Positions 1 through 6,911 of a DNA stretch of 33,898 nt are shown here, piece after piece. The translations under genes and the position numbers were made by a program. Every line of letters starts with the position of its first letter. Within the stretch, counting starts at the first letter, position 1. The notes under the pieces were generated by a model. It was not told where the DNA came from, did no database searches, and saw only the letters and a list, made by a program, of their open reading frames with translations. This stretch comes from an uncultured Collinsella sp. GTDB taxonomy: Bacteria > Actinomycetota > Coriobacteriia > Coriobacteriales > Coriobacteriaceae. The stretch is from the NCBI GenBank assembly GCA_902494585.1, contig CABUUD010000012.1, positions 1 to 33,898 on the forward strand. The letters run 5' to 3'.

Positions 1-77
1 GCGGCGTTACCTCAGCTGGATAGAGGGTCTGACTACGAATCAGAACGTCATAGGTTCGAATCCTATACGCCGCACCA
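1..77 (+). tRNA. tRNA-Arg (anticodon ACG), copy 1
   Basis: Complete cloverleaf starting at the first base of the window. The 7-bp acceptor stem GCGGCGT/ACGCCGC, D-arm, anticodon loop CTACGAA and T-loop TTCGAAT are all visible, and CCA is encoded at 75-77. The anticodon is ACG, which is normally read as ICG after deamination of A34, so it serves CGU/CGC/CGA codons. The promoter lies outside the window. The sequence is identical to the copy at 426-502. Confidence 0.97.
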
Positions 78-86
78 ATTGAACTT

Positions 87-111
87 AAAGCCTCCGGAAA
101 CGGGGGCTTTT
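87..111 (+). terminator. Rho-independent terminator of tRNA-Arg copy 1
   Basis: A 10-bp stem (AAAGCCTCCG / CGGGGGCTTT, one G-U pair) closes a GAAA tetraloop and ends in a short T run, 10 bases after the tRNA CCA. The other tRNA terminators here have the same design with GNRA-type loops. Confidence 0.85.
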
Positions 112-132
112 CCTTTACGGGGGCATTGCGGA

Positions 133-148
133 GATTCGAACCTCGGTC
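133..148 (-). repeat. Inverted T-arm echo 1 downstream of tRNA-Arg
   Basis: The plus strand reads GATTCGAACCTCGGTC. Its reverse complement contains GGTTCGAAT, the T-arm core of the tRNA just upstream. No complete tRNA can be folded around it on the minus strand. Similar echoes lie at about 557-573 and 4574-4591. Origin is unknown: it may be a relic of a lost minus-strand tRNA or of an integration site. Confidence 0.5.
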
Positions 149-165
149 GAGGCGCGAGCGTCAAG

Positions 166-182
166 AAAACGCGGAGCGTTTT
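166..182 (+). repeat. Small hairpin between tRNA copies
   Basis: AAAACGC GGA GCGTTTT forms a compact stem-loop that could act as a weak terminator in either direction. It sits in GC-rich filler (150-247) that has no convincing coding content and contains several short GC-rich direct and inverted repeats. Confidence 0.4.
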
Positions 183-247
183 TAGCGAGCGGGCGAGTCC
201 GCTGGCAGGCGGGCGAAGCCGGTGCGGATCCGCGCAGCGGATGCGCG

Positions 248-302
248 GAATCCTATACGCCGCACCAATTGAGTTTTAAGCCTCCGGAAACGGGGGCTTT
301 TC
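248..302 (+). repeat. tRNA-Arg 3'-end fragment plus terminator (partial duplicate)
   Basis: Bases 248-272 repeat the tRNA-Arg 3' end and its first downstream bases (58-82) exactly for 25 nt. After a 5-nt divergent stretch, 278-302 repeat the terminator exactly for 25 nt. The offset is 190 bp. The 5' two thirds of the tRNA (acceptor 5' strand, D-arm, anticodon arm) is missing, so this is not a functional tRNA. It could be the remains of a third tRNA-Arg gene removed by unequal recombination, or a duplicated attachment core, since tRNA 3' ends are classic integrase targets. No integrase gene is present. Confidence 0.8.
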
Positions 303-384
303 TTATATCGCGATGCGTCGAAGATCGCGCCAAGTGCCTCAAATGAGTAAAAATCAAATTCAATAACTTTTTTCGAAAAAATGC

Positions 385-413
385 TTGACCATTATTCAGT
401 TCCTGTGCATAAT
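385..413 (+). promoter_or_regulatory. Promoter of tRNA-Arg copy 2
   Basis: The -35 box TTGACC (385-390) and the -10 box CATAAT (408-413) are separated by exactly 17 bp, and the tRNA begins 12 bp after the -10. Both boxes match 5 of 6 consensus bases. The upstream stretch (about 345-383) is A/T-rich, as an UP element would be. This is the clearest vegetative promoter in the window. Confidence 0.88.
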
Positions 414-425
414 AATCAACAAGTC

Positions 426-502
426 GCGGCGTTACCTCAGCTGGATAGAGGGTCTGACTACGAATCAGAACGTCATAGGTTCGAATCCTATACGCCGCAC
501 CA
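426..502 (+). tRNA. tRNA-Arg (anticodon ACG), copy 2
   Basis: Base-for-base identical to copy 1 over 77 nt, including encoded CCA, with anticodon ACG. It has its own strong promoter (385-413) and its own terminator (512-537), so the two copies are separate transcription units. Identical copies suggest recent duplication or gene conversion. Confidence 0.97.
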
Positions 503-511
503 TTTGAGATT

Positions 512-537
512 AAAGCTCCCGGCAACGGGGGCTTTTC
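512..537 (+). terminator. Rho-independent terminator of tRNA-Arg copy 2
   Basis: A 10-bp stem (AAAGCTCCCG / CGGGGGCTTT) with a GCAA tetraloop and a T-rich tail, starting 10 bases after the CCA. It is a diverged version of the terminator at 87-111. Confidence 0.85.
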
Positions 538-556
538 TTTTACGTAAACACCGCAT

Positions 557-573
557 GGATTCGAACCTCGGTC
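557..573 (-). repeat. Inverted T-arm echo 2 downstream of tRNA-Arg
   Basis: GGATTCGAACCTCGGTC on the plus strand is nearly the same 16-17 nt as the echo at 133-148, again just past a tRNA terminator. It carries the reverse complement of the T-arm core GGTTCGAAT. A separate 7-bp hairpin (GTCGCGA/TCGCGAC) follows at 619-637. Nothing else is recognisable between the tRNA and the next gene. Confidence 0.5.
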
Positions 574-674
574 AAAGGGGACTATTTCTCATCGACTCGT
601 GTAAGATTCCGAGTAGATGTCGCGACTTATTCGCGACCACTCCTTCTTCAAGCGACCGATCAGGGTGATATTTC

Positions 675-3116
675 GTGGCAGAGCGTCCGACATACAAGCT
701 CAGGTTTCTCGATCCCAAAAAGCGCTTTCCGGCCATGCCCGAGCAGCCTGCAGGACGCTCGTATGGCGTGGTTTGGAAGCTCTTTGGCGAGGACCCGCAT
801 GAATCATGCTATGTCGTCGAATTCGTCGGCAAAAGCCATGTGTCGCTTTTGGGCTACGTGAGCGTTTCGGGTGAGGTCTATAAGGTGGACCGTCCCATTA
901 ACGAGGTATCGCTGCCCGACGATCCCGACATGCAACTGATTCTTGACGAGTCCGATTCCACCATCGGTGAGATTGCGGTCAGGGGTACCGATGGGACGAT
1001 GCACTCCCGGGCGCGAGTCATCGGCTCTCCCGAAGGCACCATGCGCGAACAATCCAATCGCGAGACGTGGAATTCGACGCGCAGCCTTCGCTACGGCGAG
1101 TTCATGGCCTCGATGTTCTTGCGTTACGTAATATTTGCCGATTCCGAAAACGCCGTCGCAACCAAGGCAGACGGTGACGGCCTCGACGAGGGCATGAAAA
1201 ATGCCGTCGACAAGATCAAGCTTGTAAAACTCCCCGAGCCGGTTGAGGTGCTGCTGGGTTTTGATTCCACACCGCTGCCCGATGCAATCGAAACGTTGCT
1301 CTACCGCATTGACCATACAGATAATCCAAGTGGCATTGAGCGCTATGCCGCCGCGTTGATGGGCGAAGTTAATCTGTCTCGCCTGCGCACCATCGCGGCC
1401 AAAACCGAAATGAGCCTGGCGCGCATCGATCGCTCGAAGCTCTTCTATCTCAATTTTGACCGTAGCCTGCTGGACCAGGACGAGATCGATACCCTGCTTG
1501 CCGTCGAGTGCCGCCTGAACCGCCTATCGGGCACCCTTGAGCGTATTGGGGCAGGGTTGGGCCCCGTTGCCTCGTCGCCAAGCTTTGAGGGCTGCTCGCT
1601 CTTTGACCTATGGCATATCAGCAGGACGACAAACGACGTTCCTCGCTTGCTCGAAACGCTGTCGAATGACAACCCGTGGGCCAAGCCGGGGACGGTTGCG
1701 TGCCAGCCGGGTGGCGAGTGGGACGTTCGCACCCGCTTTGCACGTATCGTAGAAGCGCTCAACGTGGTCACGCGTCTCGACTACACCTATCGAGCGAACG
1801 TCGCCGAAGGCATCATGCTGGTGCGATTTGGCCGCACGGTTGTCGATGCTATGCCGCAGCGCGAATACGATGCTCAAGATGACGCCTGGCGCGAGGTGGA
1901 TGAGCCTAAGCGCGCGGCATGGGCCACTGAGCACGATGCGCGTATTGCGCTTACACTCGCGGCGGCTTGCTTTGCTTCGGGCACTCGCATCACGCGCTGC
2001 TACGTGCAGATTGCGGTTCCCGACGGCGAGCAGGGCGAGCGCGTTGTCGAAACGTATTCCTTTGGCCGTGCGGCCTATCTGGCCGATTGCGTTTCTGTCG
2101 CCAAGGATCTTGAGAGCATGGATATGGACGACATGCCCTGCAAGCATTTGCTCGAGGCGTATGAGGCAGATGCTCCGGACATGATTGAGCCTGCAGAGGT
2201 TCACGCCCGACCACGCGATGACCATCGTCCATTGCCGCCTGCACTTCGCGATTTACTGCTCGCTGACACGGCTGACGAGCTTGAGGTCATGGAGGAGGAC
2301 AACGATCCGTATGTCGCCCGTGTCGTCGAGCTGCGCGAGCAATCCAAAGTTGACCGAGCCGGTGCTTTCGAGGGCTTTTCTCGCCTTGTCGAGGAGCTGG
2401 AAGCCAAGTGTACGGTTGCCGAGCTTTTGGCGACGGGCCCGGTACAGACCCAGTTCTGCGACAACCAGCTGGTGCGCATGGTGCTGCCGGTGATGGAGGA
2501 GGACCGTTCCGTGCGTATCCTTCGCGCTCCGGATGCGCTGTATTTTGCCCAGCACGAGATCTGCAGCTTTTACGCCGAACAAGAGGATTTTGAGCGTGCG
2601 CTGCCCGAGGTTCGTCGTCTCTACGATTTGGCGCGCTCGTCCGTGCAGTCTCACTTTGCCCTGATCAACGTGCTAGCACGCCTGGAGCGCTATGACGAGA
2701 TTATCGAGGTAGCGCGCCACGGTCTGCGCATTGCCAGCGACCGGCCCTCGATCGGTTACCTGTTCTATCGCCTGGCATTCGCCTACTGGAACTGCGACCA
2801 GCTCGAGCTGGCGCTGGCATGTTATCGCCTGGTGCCGCGCGGCGAGGAGTCGGGCGGCAGTGCGCAGGAGGAAATGCAGGGCCTTATGAACGAGATGGGC
2901 GTCATCAAACCGCCCACGTTTGAGGAGGCTGTCGAGACCATCCGCAAGGCAGGTCTTGAGCTGCCGCCGGTGCCCGCCGTGACCAATCAACTCGCGGATG
3001 CCGCCGTGCAACTCGTCGATAACGGCTTCTTTTTCTTGGCGCGCGGCTGCATCTATCAAATGTGGCGCACCATGGGCAACGATGAGCTCGGCTCCCTCAA
3101 CCGCTCGCTGGGGTAG
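675..3116 (+). CDS. Large TPR-containing protein of unknown function
   Basis: This 813-residue soluble protein has no signal peptide or membrane segment. I recognise no catalytic motif in the first 600 residues, which are acidic and of mixed alpha/beta character. The C-terminal part (about residues 630-730) looks like tetratricopeptide repeats: helical pairs such as ICSFYAEQEDFERALPEV and a later FAYWNCDQLELALACYRL unit with the A/Y/L spacing typical of TPRs. TPRs usually mediate protein-protein contacts. The start is GTG at 675, with AGGG about 9 bases upstream. It follows the tRNA-Arg cluster and precedes the ATPase on the same strand 161 bp away, with no clear terminator between, but the ATPase has its own repeat-rich upstream region. 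The reading frame is sure; the function is unknown. Confidence 0.85.
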   Translation: MAERPTYKLRFLDPKKRFPAMPEQPAGRSYGVVWKLFGEDPHESCYVVEFVGKSHVSLLGYVSVSGEVYKVDRPINEVSLPDDPDMQLILDESDSTIGEIAVRGTDGTMHSRARVIGSPEGTMREQSNRETWNSTRSLRYGEFMASMFLRYVIFADSENAVATKADGDGLDEGMKNAVDKIKLVKLPEPVEVLLGFDSTPLPDAIETLLYRIDHTDNPSGIERYAAALMGEVNLSRLRTIAAKTEMSLARIDRSKLFYLNFDRSLLDQDEIDTLLAVECRLNRLSGTLERIGAGLGPVASSPSFEGCSLFDLWHISRTTNDVPRLLETLSNDNPWAKPGTVACQPGGEWDVRTRFARIVEALNVVTRLDYTYRANVAEGIMLVRFGRTVVDAMPQREYDAQDDAWREVDEPKRAAWATEHDARIALTLAAACFASGTRITRCYVQIAVPDGEQGERVVETYSFGRAAYLADCVSVAKDLESMDMDDMPCKHLLEAYEADAPDMIEPAEVHARPRDDHRPLPPALRDLLLADTADELEVMEEDNDPYVARVVELREQSKVDRAGAFEGFSRLVEELEAKCTVAELLATGPVQTQFCDNQLVRMVLPVMEEDRSVRILRAPDALYFAQHEICSFYAEQEDFERALPEVRRLYDLARSSVQSHFALINVLARLERYDEIIEVARHGLRIASDRPSIGYLFYRLAFAYWNCDQLELALACYRLVPRGEESGGSAQEEMQGLMNEMGVIKPPTFEEAVETIRKAGLELPPVPAVTNQLADAAVQLVDNGFFFLARGCIYQMWRTMGNDELGSLNRSLG

Positions 3117-3205
3117 GGGCGGTATAGAGGGGCCGCACCGCGCTATTTGTATCGGCGCGGGCGGGAGGACCCGACAGAATCGGTAAGGCATAAAGCCGCC
3201 GAGCC

Positions 3206-3259
3206 TGCTAAAACTGTTAAACTCTGCTAAAGTTGCTAAACTTTGTTAAAGTTGTTAAA
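3206..3259 (+). promoter_or_regulatory. Six-copy TGYTAAA iteron-like array upstream of ATPase gene
   Basis: The heptamer TGCTAAA or TGTTAAA starts at 3206, 3215, 3225, 3234, 3244 and 3253, giving spacings of 9, 10, 9, 10 and 9 bp. The array ends 7 bp before the ribosome binding site of the ATPase gene. Each unit also resembles an extended -10 element (TGnTAnnnT), so the array could be an operator, a set of overlapping promoters, or both. An initiator-like AAA+ protein with a winged helix encoded directly downstream makes self-binding an attractive inference. Confidence 0.75.
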
Positions 3260-3277
3260 ACTGGCAGAGGAGGTCGA

Positions 3278-4360
3278 ATGTCAAAAGCTATTAATCCCTT
3301 TAAGCCAACAGCGGGCATGAATCCACCTGAGCTTATCGGACGCGACGCTGTTTTGGATGACTTTGCCGAGGCTCTTGAGAATGGCCCTGGTGCCCCCGAT
3401 CGACTCATGCGCATCTCGGGTGTCCGAGGCACGGGTAAAACGGTGCTCCTCAACGCATTGGGCGATCTTGCGCGCAAAAAAGGATTCGAGGTTGTCGACG
3501 TCGCCTCAAATGCCGGTTTTTGCGACAGAATTCTCGAGGCTCTGCAGCGAAATGTTCGTCTTGCATCAATGTCGATTTCCCCATCGATTTTAGGAGTCAG
3601 CCTTGGCTCCGTGGAGCTGTCGAAGTCAGCCTCTCATCTGGGCGAGGCGATGTACGGTGCCGCGAAGCGAGGTGGTTTGCTCATCACACTCGATGAGATT
3701 CAGGACGCCTCAACTGAGGAAATGCGCGAGCTGGGTAATGAAATGCAGCTCTTGATTCGCCAAGGGGCGAATGTCGCCTTTGCATTCGCTGGTTTGCCAA
3801 CCTCGGTGGATGGCGTGGTGGTGGATGATACGTTGACGTTCCTTCAGAGGGCGAAGCATATCGAACTCACGCGGCTTTCAGATTTTGAAGTCGGCGGATC
3901 GTTTGAGGATACGATGAGGCGTGCGGGCAAGGAACTCGACGAAGGCGTTGCTGAGCTTTTGACAAAGGCTTCGGCAGGCTATCCCTTTATGGTCCAGTTG
4001 GTCGGATATTACGCTTGGCAGGTTGCTGCGCGCAGCGGGTCGGAGAGCGTGAACGAAGGGTCCGCGCGTAAAGGTATCCAAGCGGCTCTTGATAGCTTTA
4101 ATGCTATGGTGATTGCCCCGGCGCTGCGCAGGGTTTCAGAGCGACAGTTTCAGTATCTCGCGGCAATGGCTCAATGCGAGGGCGATGAGATTGCCAACGG
4201 TGATATCGCCAAGAAGATGGGGTTGCCGGCGAACAAGGTCGGCTCGTATCGTAAACGTCTCATCGATGCGGGGTTGATTGAGCCTGCGGGCTATGGCTGT
4301 GTTTCGTTTGCAATTCCGTATATGCGCGACTATTTGTTGGAGGCGGTGCGGGAAAGGTAA
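3278..4360 (+). CDS. AAA+/STAND-like ATPase with C-terminal winged helix
   Basis: Protein of 360 residues. The P-loop GVRGTGKT lies at about residues 48-55 and the Walker B stretch LLITLDE at about 134-140, followed by a sensor-like strand ending AFAGLPTS. The last 75 residues look like a winged helix (IANGDIAKKMGLPANKVGSY, then a recognition-like helix and LIEPAGYG). This layout resembles the archaeal-type ATPase/ORC-Cdc6-like group whose bacterial members are mostly uncharacterised. The start ATG at 3278 is set by GAGGAGG at 3267-3273; an upstream in-frame TTG at 3233 would translate through the repeat array and is unlikely. No partner gene is adjacent. DNA binding is inferred from the winged helix and upstream repeats, and the cellular role is unknown. 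Confidence 0.88.
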   Translation: MSKAINPFKPTAGMNPPELIGRDAVLDDFAEALENGPGAPDRLMRISGVRGTGKTVLLNALGDLARKKGFEVVDVASNAGFCDRILEALQRNVRLASMSISPSILGVSLGSVELSKSASHLGEAMYGAAKRGGLLITLDEIQDASTEEMRELGNEMQLLIRQGANVAFAFAGLPTSVDGVVVDDTLTFLQRAKHIELTRLSDFEVGGSFEDTMRRAGKELDEGVAELLTKASAGYPFMVQLVGYYAWQVAARSGSESVNEGSARKGIQAALDSFNAMVIAPALRRVSERQFQYLAAMAQCEGDEIANGDIAKKMGLPANKVGSYRKRLIDAGLIEPAGYGCVSFAIPYMRDYLLEAVRER

Positions 4361-4385
4361 AAATGGAATCGCTCCAAATTCCCTC

Positions 4386-4414
4386 TTGCCCATCCTCGAC
4401 TGTTTGGTTACTAT
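4386..4414 (+). promoter_or_regulatory. Probable promoter of tRNA-Ser
   Basis: TTGCCC (4386-4391) and TACTAT (4409-4414), 17 bp apart, place a start about 7-8 bases before the tRNA. Each box matches 4 of 6 consensus bases, so this is moderate evidence. Confidence 0.55.
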
Positions 4415-4428
4415 AGAACGGCTGTTAC

Positions 4429-4519
4429 GGAGAGCTGACCGAGAGGCCGAAGGTGCTCGCCTGCTAAGCGAGTATGCCCCAAAAGGGCATCTGGGGTTCG
4501 AATCCCCAGCTCTCCGCCA
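4429..4519 (+). tRNA. tRNA-Ser (anticodon GCT)
   Basis: Acceptor stem GGAGAGC/GCTCTCC, anticodon stem CTCGC/GCGAG around CTGCTAA (anticodon GCT, reading AGC/AGU), the long variable arm typical of class II tRNAs (TATGCCCCAAAAGGGCAT), T-loop TTCGAAT, discriminator G and encoded CCA at 4517-4519. Confidence 0.97.
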
Positions 4520-4533
4520 GTACGAATTTGAAG

Positions 4534-4558
4534 AAGGGCTCCGTAAGGGGCCCTTTTT
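4534..4558 (+). terminator. Rho-independent terminator of tRNA-Ser
   Basis: A 9-bp stem (AAGGGCTCC / GGGGCCCTT, one G-U) with a GTAA tetraloop and five Ts, 15 bases after the CCA. Confidence 0.9.
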
Positions 4559-4573
4559 GGTATGGAGAACGTT

Positions 4574-4591
4574 AGCTGGGGATTCGAACCC
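4574..4591 (-). repeat. Perfect 18-bp inverted copy of the tRNA-Ser T-arm
   Basis: AGCTGGGGATTCGAACCC here is the exact reverse complement of 4494-4511, the T-arm and start of the 3' acceptor strand of tRNA-Ser. It lies past the terminator. It is the strongest of three such T-arm echoes in the window. The flanking bases do not extend into a tRNA on the minus strand. Confidence 0.75.
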
Positions 4592-4593
4592 TC

Positions 4594-4627
4594 AAAAAAT
4601 GAGGCGCCCCGTCGGACGCCTCATTTT
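4594..4627. terminator. Bidirectional terminator between tRNA-Ser and dacA
   Basis: AAAATGAGGCG pairs with CGCCTCATTTT around a 10-nt loop, giving A-rich and T-rich flanks on both sides. It can end minus-strand transcription of the carboxypeptidase gene (stop at 4653) and back up the tRNA terminator from the left. Confidence 0.88.
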
Positions 4628-4652
4628 GGTTCGATGTGATATCGCTTTGGCC

Positions 4653-5993
4653 CTACACCTCGGGAGCCTTGGCTACAGTTTCGCTCTCGGCTGTGAGCGA
4701 GCGGTTGTCGATGCGGCGGCCCAGGCGGTCGAGCTTCACGAGCAGCCACTCGATGGGATTGGGCCCCGTTCCTTCCTCGTCGGCAACCAGGTCCATGACG
4801 GCAATCTTGGTGCCGTCCTGCTTAAGCGTAACGCTGCCTACCTTATCGCCAACATGCACCGTGCCCGAAAGGTCATCGTAGCTAACCTTTTCGGTCACTT
4901 CGCCGGCGAGTGAGAACACTGTTGCCTGTGCGGCGGGGTCGGCGAGCGTGGCATCGATCGTCTTATCCGTCCAGTCGGTTTGGCCAATGCGCGCCACAAG
5001 CGGGTTGCCGTTGGCGGTCTTCTCCTGTGTATTGGCAATTGCGACCGTCACCTTGTGACCGTAGTACCAGTTGGCAAGGGTCGCCGTATCGGTAAAGCGC
5101 TGATCGTTGGTTGTGGAGTTCAAAATAACGGCGTAGACCTCGTCGCCGTCGCGGTTGTAGGCGCTCGTAAAGCAATAGCCCGCGTCGTCGGTGGTGCCGG
5201 TCTTGCCGCCAATGTTTCCGTCCTGACCGAGCAAAACGTTGTGCGTGTCCATGGAATGCGAATGGTCTGAGCCATCGGCGCCCGTGACCTCAATCCAAGA
5301 ATCTTCGCTCGCGACGACTTCGCGAATCGTATCGTTTTTCATGGCCTCCCGCATCATCAGTGCCACGTCATGTGCGGTTGAGTGCATGTCGCCGGCCCAC
5401 TCATCAAAGTCCAGGCCGTGTGGGTTCTCAAAGACCGTGCCGGTGCAGCCGAGCTTTTTGGCGCGCTCGTTCATGGCCTTCACAAAGGTTGCCTCGGCGT
5501 CTTTGGTCTTGGGGTCGATCTTTTTGCCTACGTACTCGGCAAGCACGGTGGCGGCGTCGTTGCCCGAGGGGATCATCAGGCCGCGTAGTGCCTGCTCCAC
5601 GGTGAGCTCGTCGCCTTCGAGCAGTCCGGCAGTCGAGTTGCCTACGGTGGCGGCAGCGTTGCTCACCGTGACCTTCTCGTCCATCTTGCAGTTTTCGACG
5701 GTCAGGATTGCGGTCATGACCTTGGTGATCGAGGCGATCTTGACCTGTTCATCGGCACCGCGTCCATAGTAGACGGCGCCGTCCTTGCCCATAACAAGGG
5801 CATTCGTTGCCTCGATATCGGGCAGATTTTCGGCCGTGATGCCACGAGCATCGGCGGTCTTGCCGCAAACGTTGTCGGTCATGAGCACTTGGGCGCCGGC
5901 AACAGCAGGCACGCCGGCAACAAGGGCGATGGCGCAGGCAAAGCCGGCGACAAGCTGGGCGGAGCGCTTTGCAAAAGAGGTGAGGGACTTCAC
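4653..5993 (-). CDS. dacA: D-alanyl-D-alanine carboxypeptidase (peptidase S11, PBP5-like)
   Basis: A 446-residue penicillin-binding protein that trims the terminal D-Ala from peptidoglycan stem peptides outside the membrane. The three S11 motifs are present: SITK at residues 88-91 (nucleophile Ser88), SGN at 143-145 and KTGT at 264-267. Residues 1-34 form a signal peptide ending PAVAGA. The C-terminal region after about 320 fits a PBP5-type beta domain, and NPIEWLLVKLDRLGRRI may be an amphipathic membrane-binding helix. I chose the GTG at 5993 because it begins the signal peptide and follows a -10 box TATACT (6033-6038, minus strand). The ATG at 6104 would lie upstream of that promoter and bury the signal peptide. 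The gene is divergent from a VanRS-like pair. Confidence 0.93.
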   Translation of the reverse strand: MKSLTSFAKRSAQLVAGFACAIALVAGVPAVAGAQVLMTDNVCGKTADARGITAENLPDIEATNALVMGKDGAVYYGRGADEQVKIASITKVMTAILTVENCKMDEKVTVSNAAATVGNSTAGLLEGDELTVEQALRGLMIPSGNDAATVLAEYVGKKIDPKTKDAEATFVKAMNERAKKLGCTGTVFENPHGLDFDEWAGDMHSTAHDVALMMREAMKNDTIREVVASEDSWIEVTGADGSDHSHSMDTHNVLLGQDGNIGGKTGTTDDAGYCFTSAYNRDGDEVYAVILNSTTNDQRFTDTATLANWYYGHKVTVAIANTQEKTANGNPLVARIGQTDWTDKTIDATLADPAAQATVFSLAGEVTEKVSYDDLSGTVHVGDKVGSVTLKQDGTKIAVMDLVADEEGTGPNPIEWLLVKLDRLGRRIDNRSLTAESETVAKAPEV

Positions 5994-6032
5994 AGGTTTC
6001 GCTTTCGACGGGATGGTCTCTTCTGGCACTAG

Positions 6033-6038
6033 AGTATA
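6033..6038 (-). promoter_or_regulatory. -10 element of dacA
   Basis: Read on the minus strand, TATACT (5 of 6 consensus) lies 39 bases upstream of the chosen GTG start. No good -35 is visible at 16-18 bp, so activation by a regulator such as the divergently encoded VanR-like protein is possible but not shown. Confidence 0.5.
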
Positions 6039-6190
6039 TCGTTTGCCGGCGACGACGATCGTTGCGTGCGCGCATGGCCCGCATTCGTGCTCGAACGGGC
6101 ACAAGGGTGCTTAAGGTCGACTTAATCGCCCGCGCTTGTTGTGTGTGGCGGGCGCCGCCTCGGGCATAATGGAGCGCGAGAGGAGCACGC

Positions 6191-6886
6191 ATGAACGAGC
6201 GCATACTGGTAGTTGATGACGAGAAGGCCATCGCCGACCTGGTTGGTATCTACCTTACAAAGGAGGGCTTTGACGTCCAGATCGCCTACAGCGGGGCCGA
6301 TGCGGCCAAGGCAATCTTGGGGCAAGAGTTTGACTTGGCACTGCTCGATGTCATGCTGCCCGATATCGACGGCTTTGAGCTGCTGCGTACCATCCGTGCC
6401 AGCCATACCTATCCCGTAATTATGTTGACGGCACGCGATGCCCAGCAGGATAAGATCGAAGGCCTTTCGCTTGGCGCGGACGATTACGTGGTCAAGCCGT
6501 TCCGCCCGCTGGAGCTCATCGCGCGCGTTCATGCTCAGCTGCGCCGCTACACCAGCTACGGTAGCCGCGCGCAGGCGATCGAGTCGCCGACCCTCCAGCT
6601 CGACGGCCTCGAGATCAACCGTGACGCTCGCTCCGTGACGGTGGACGGTGCGCCGGTGCGCCTCACGCCCATCGAGTATTCCATCTTGCTGTATCTGGTC
6701 GAGCATCGTGGCAGCGTGGTGGCCGTGGGGGACCTGTTCCGCGCGGTGTGGAACGAGGATTTTATGCCCGGCTCCAACAATACGGTGATGGTGCACATCC
6801 GCCATCTGCGCGAAAAGATCGGCGACGATGCCCAAAAGCCGCGCTTTATCAAAAACGTCTGGGGCGTCGGCTACATAATCGAATAA
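6191..6886 (+). CDS. OmpR/VanR-family response regulator
   Basis: Protein of 231 residues with a receiver domain (acidic pocket D9/D10, phospho-acceptor D53 in LLDVMLPD, conserved K102 in VKPF) followed by an OmpR-type winged-helix DNA-binding domain (about 133-230, ending NVWGVGYIIE). It acts as a transcription factor once phosphorylated by the partner kinase encoded 25 bp downstream. The start ATG at 6191 has GAGAGGAG upstream. A CATAAT -10-like box sits at 6165-6170. The gene is divergent from dacA with 197 bp between starts, so control of dacA or other wall genes is a reasonable inference. Its closest family by architecture is the VanR group; the signal is unknown. Confidence 0.93.
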   Translation: MNERILVVDDEKAIADLVGIYLTKEGFDVQIAYSGADAAKAILGQEFDLALLDVMLPDIDGFELLRTIRASHTYPVIMLTARDAQQDKIEGLSLGADDYVVKPFRPLELIARVHAQLRRYTSYGSRAQAIESPTLQLDGLEINRDARSVTVDGAPVRLTPIEYSILLYLVEHRGSVVAVGDLFRAVWNEDFMPGSNNTVMVHIRHLREKIGDDAQKPRFIKNVWGVGYIIE

Positions 6887-6911
6887 CGCCTTTGGTGGTG
6901 GGGAAGTGGAT

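Noticed and set aside
133..148. A minus-strand tRNA gene around the inverted T-arm
   Set aside because: Only the T-arm core is present; no acceptor, D or anticodon stems can be formed with the flanking sequence.
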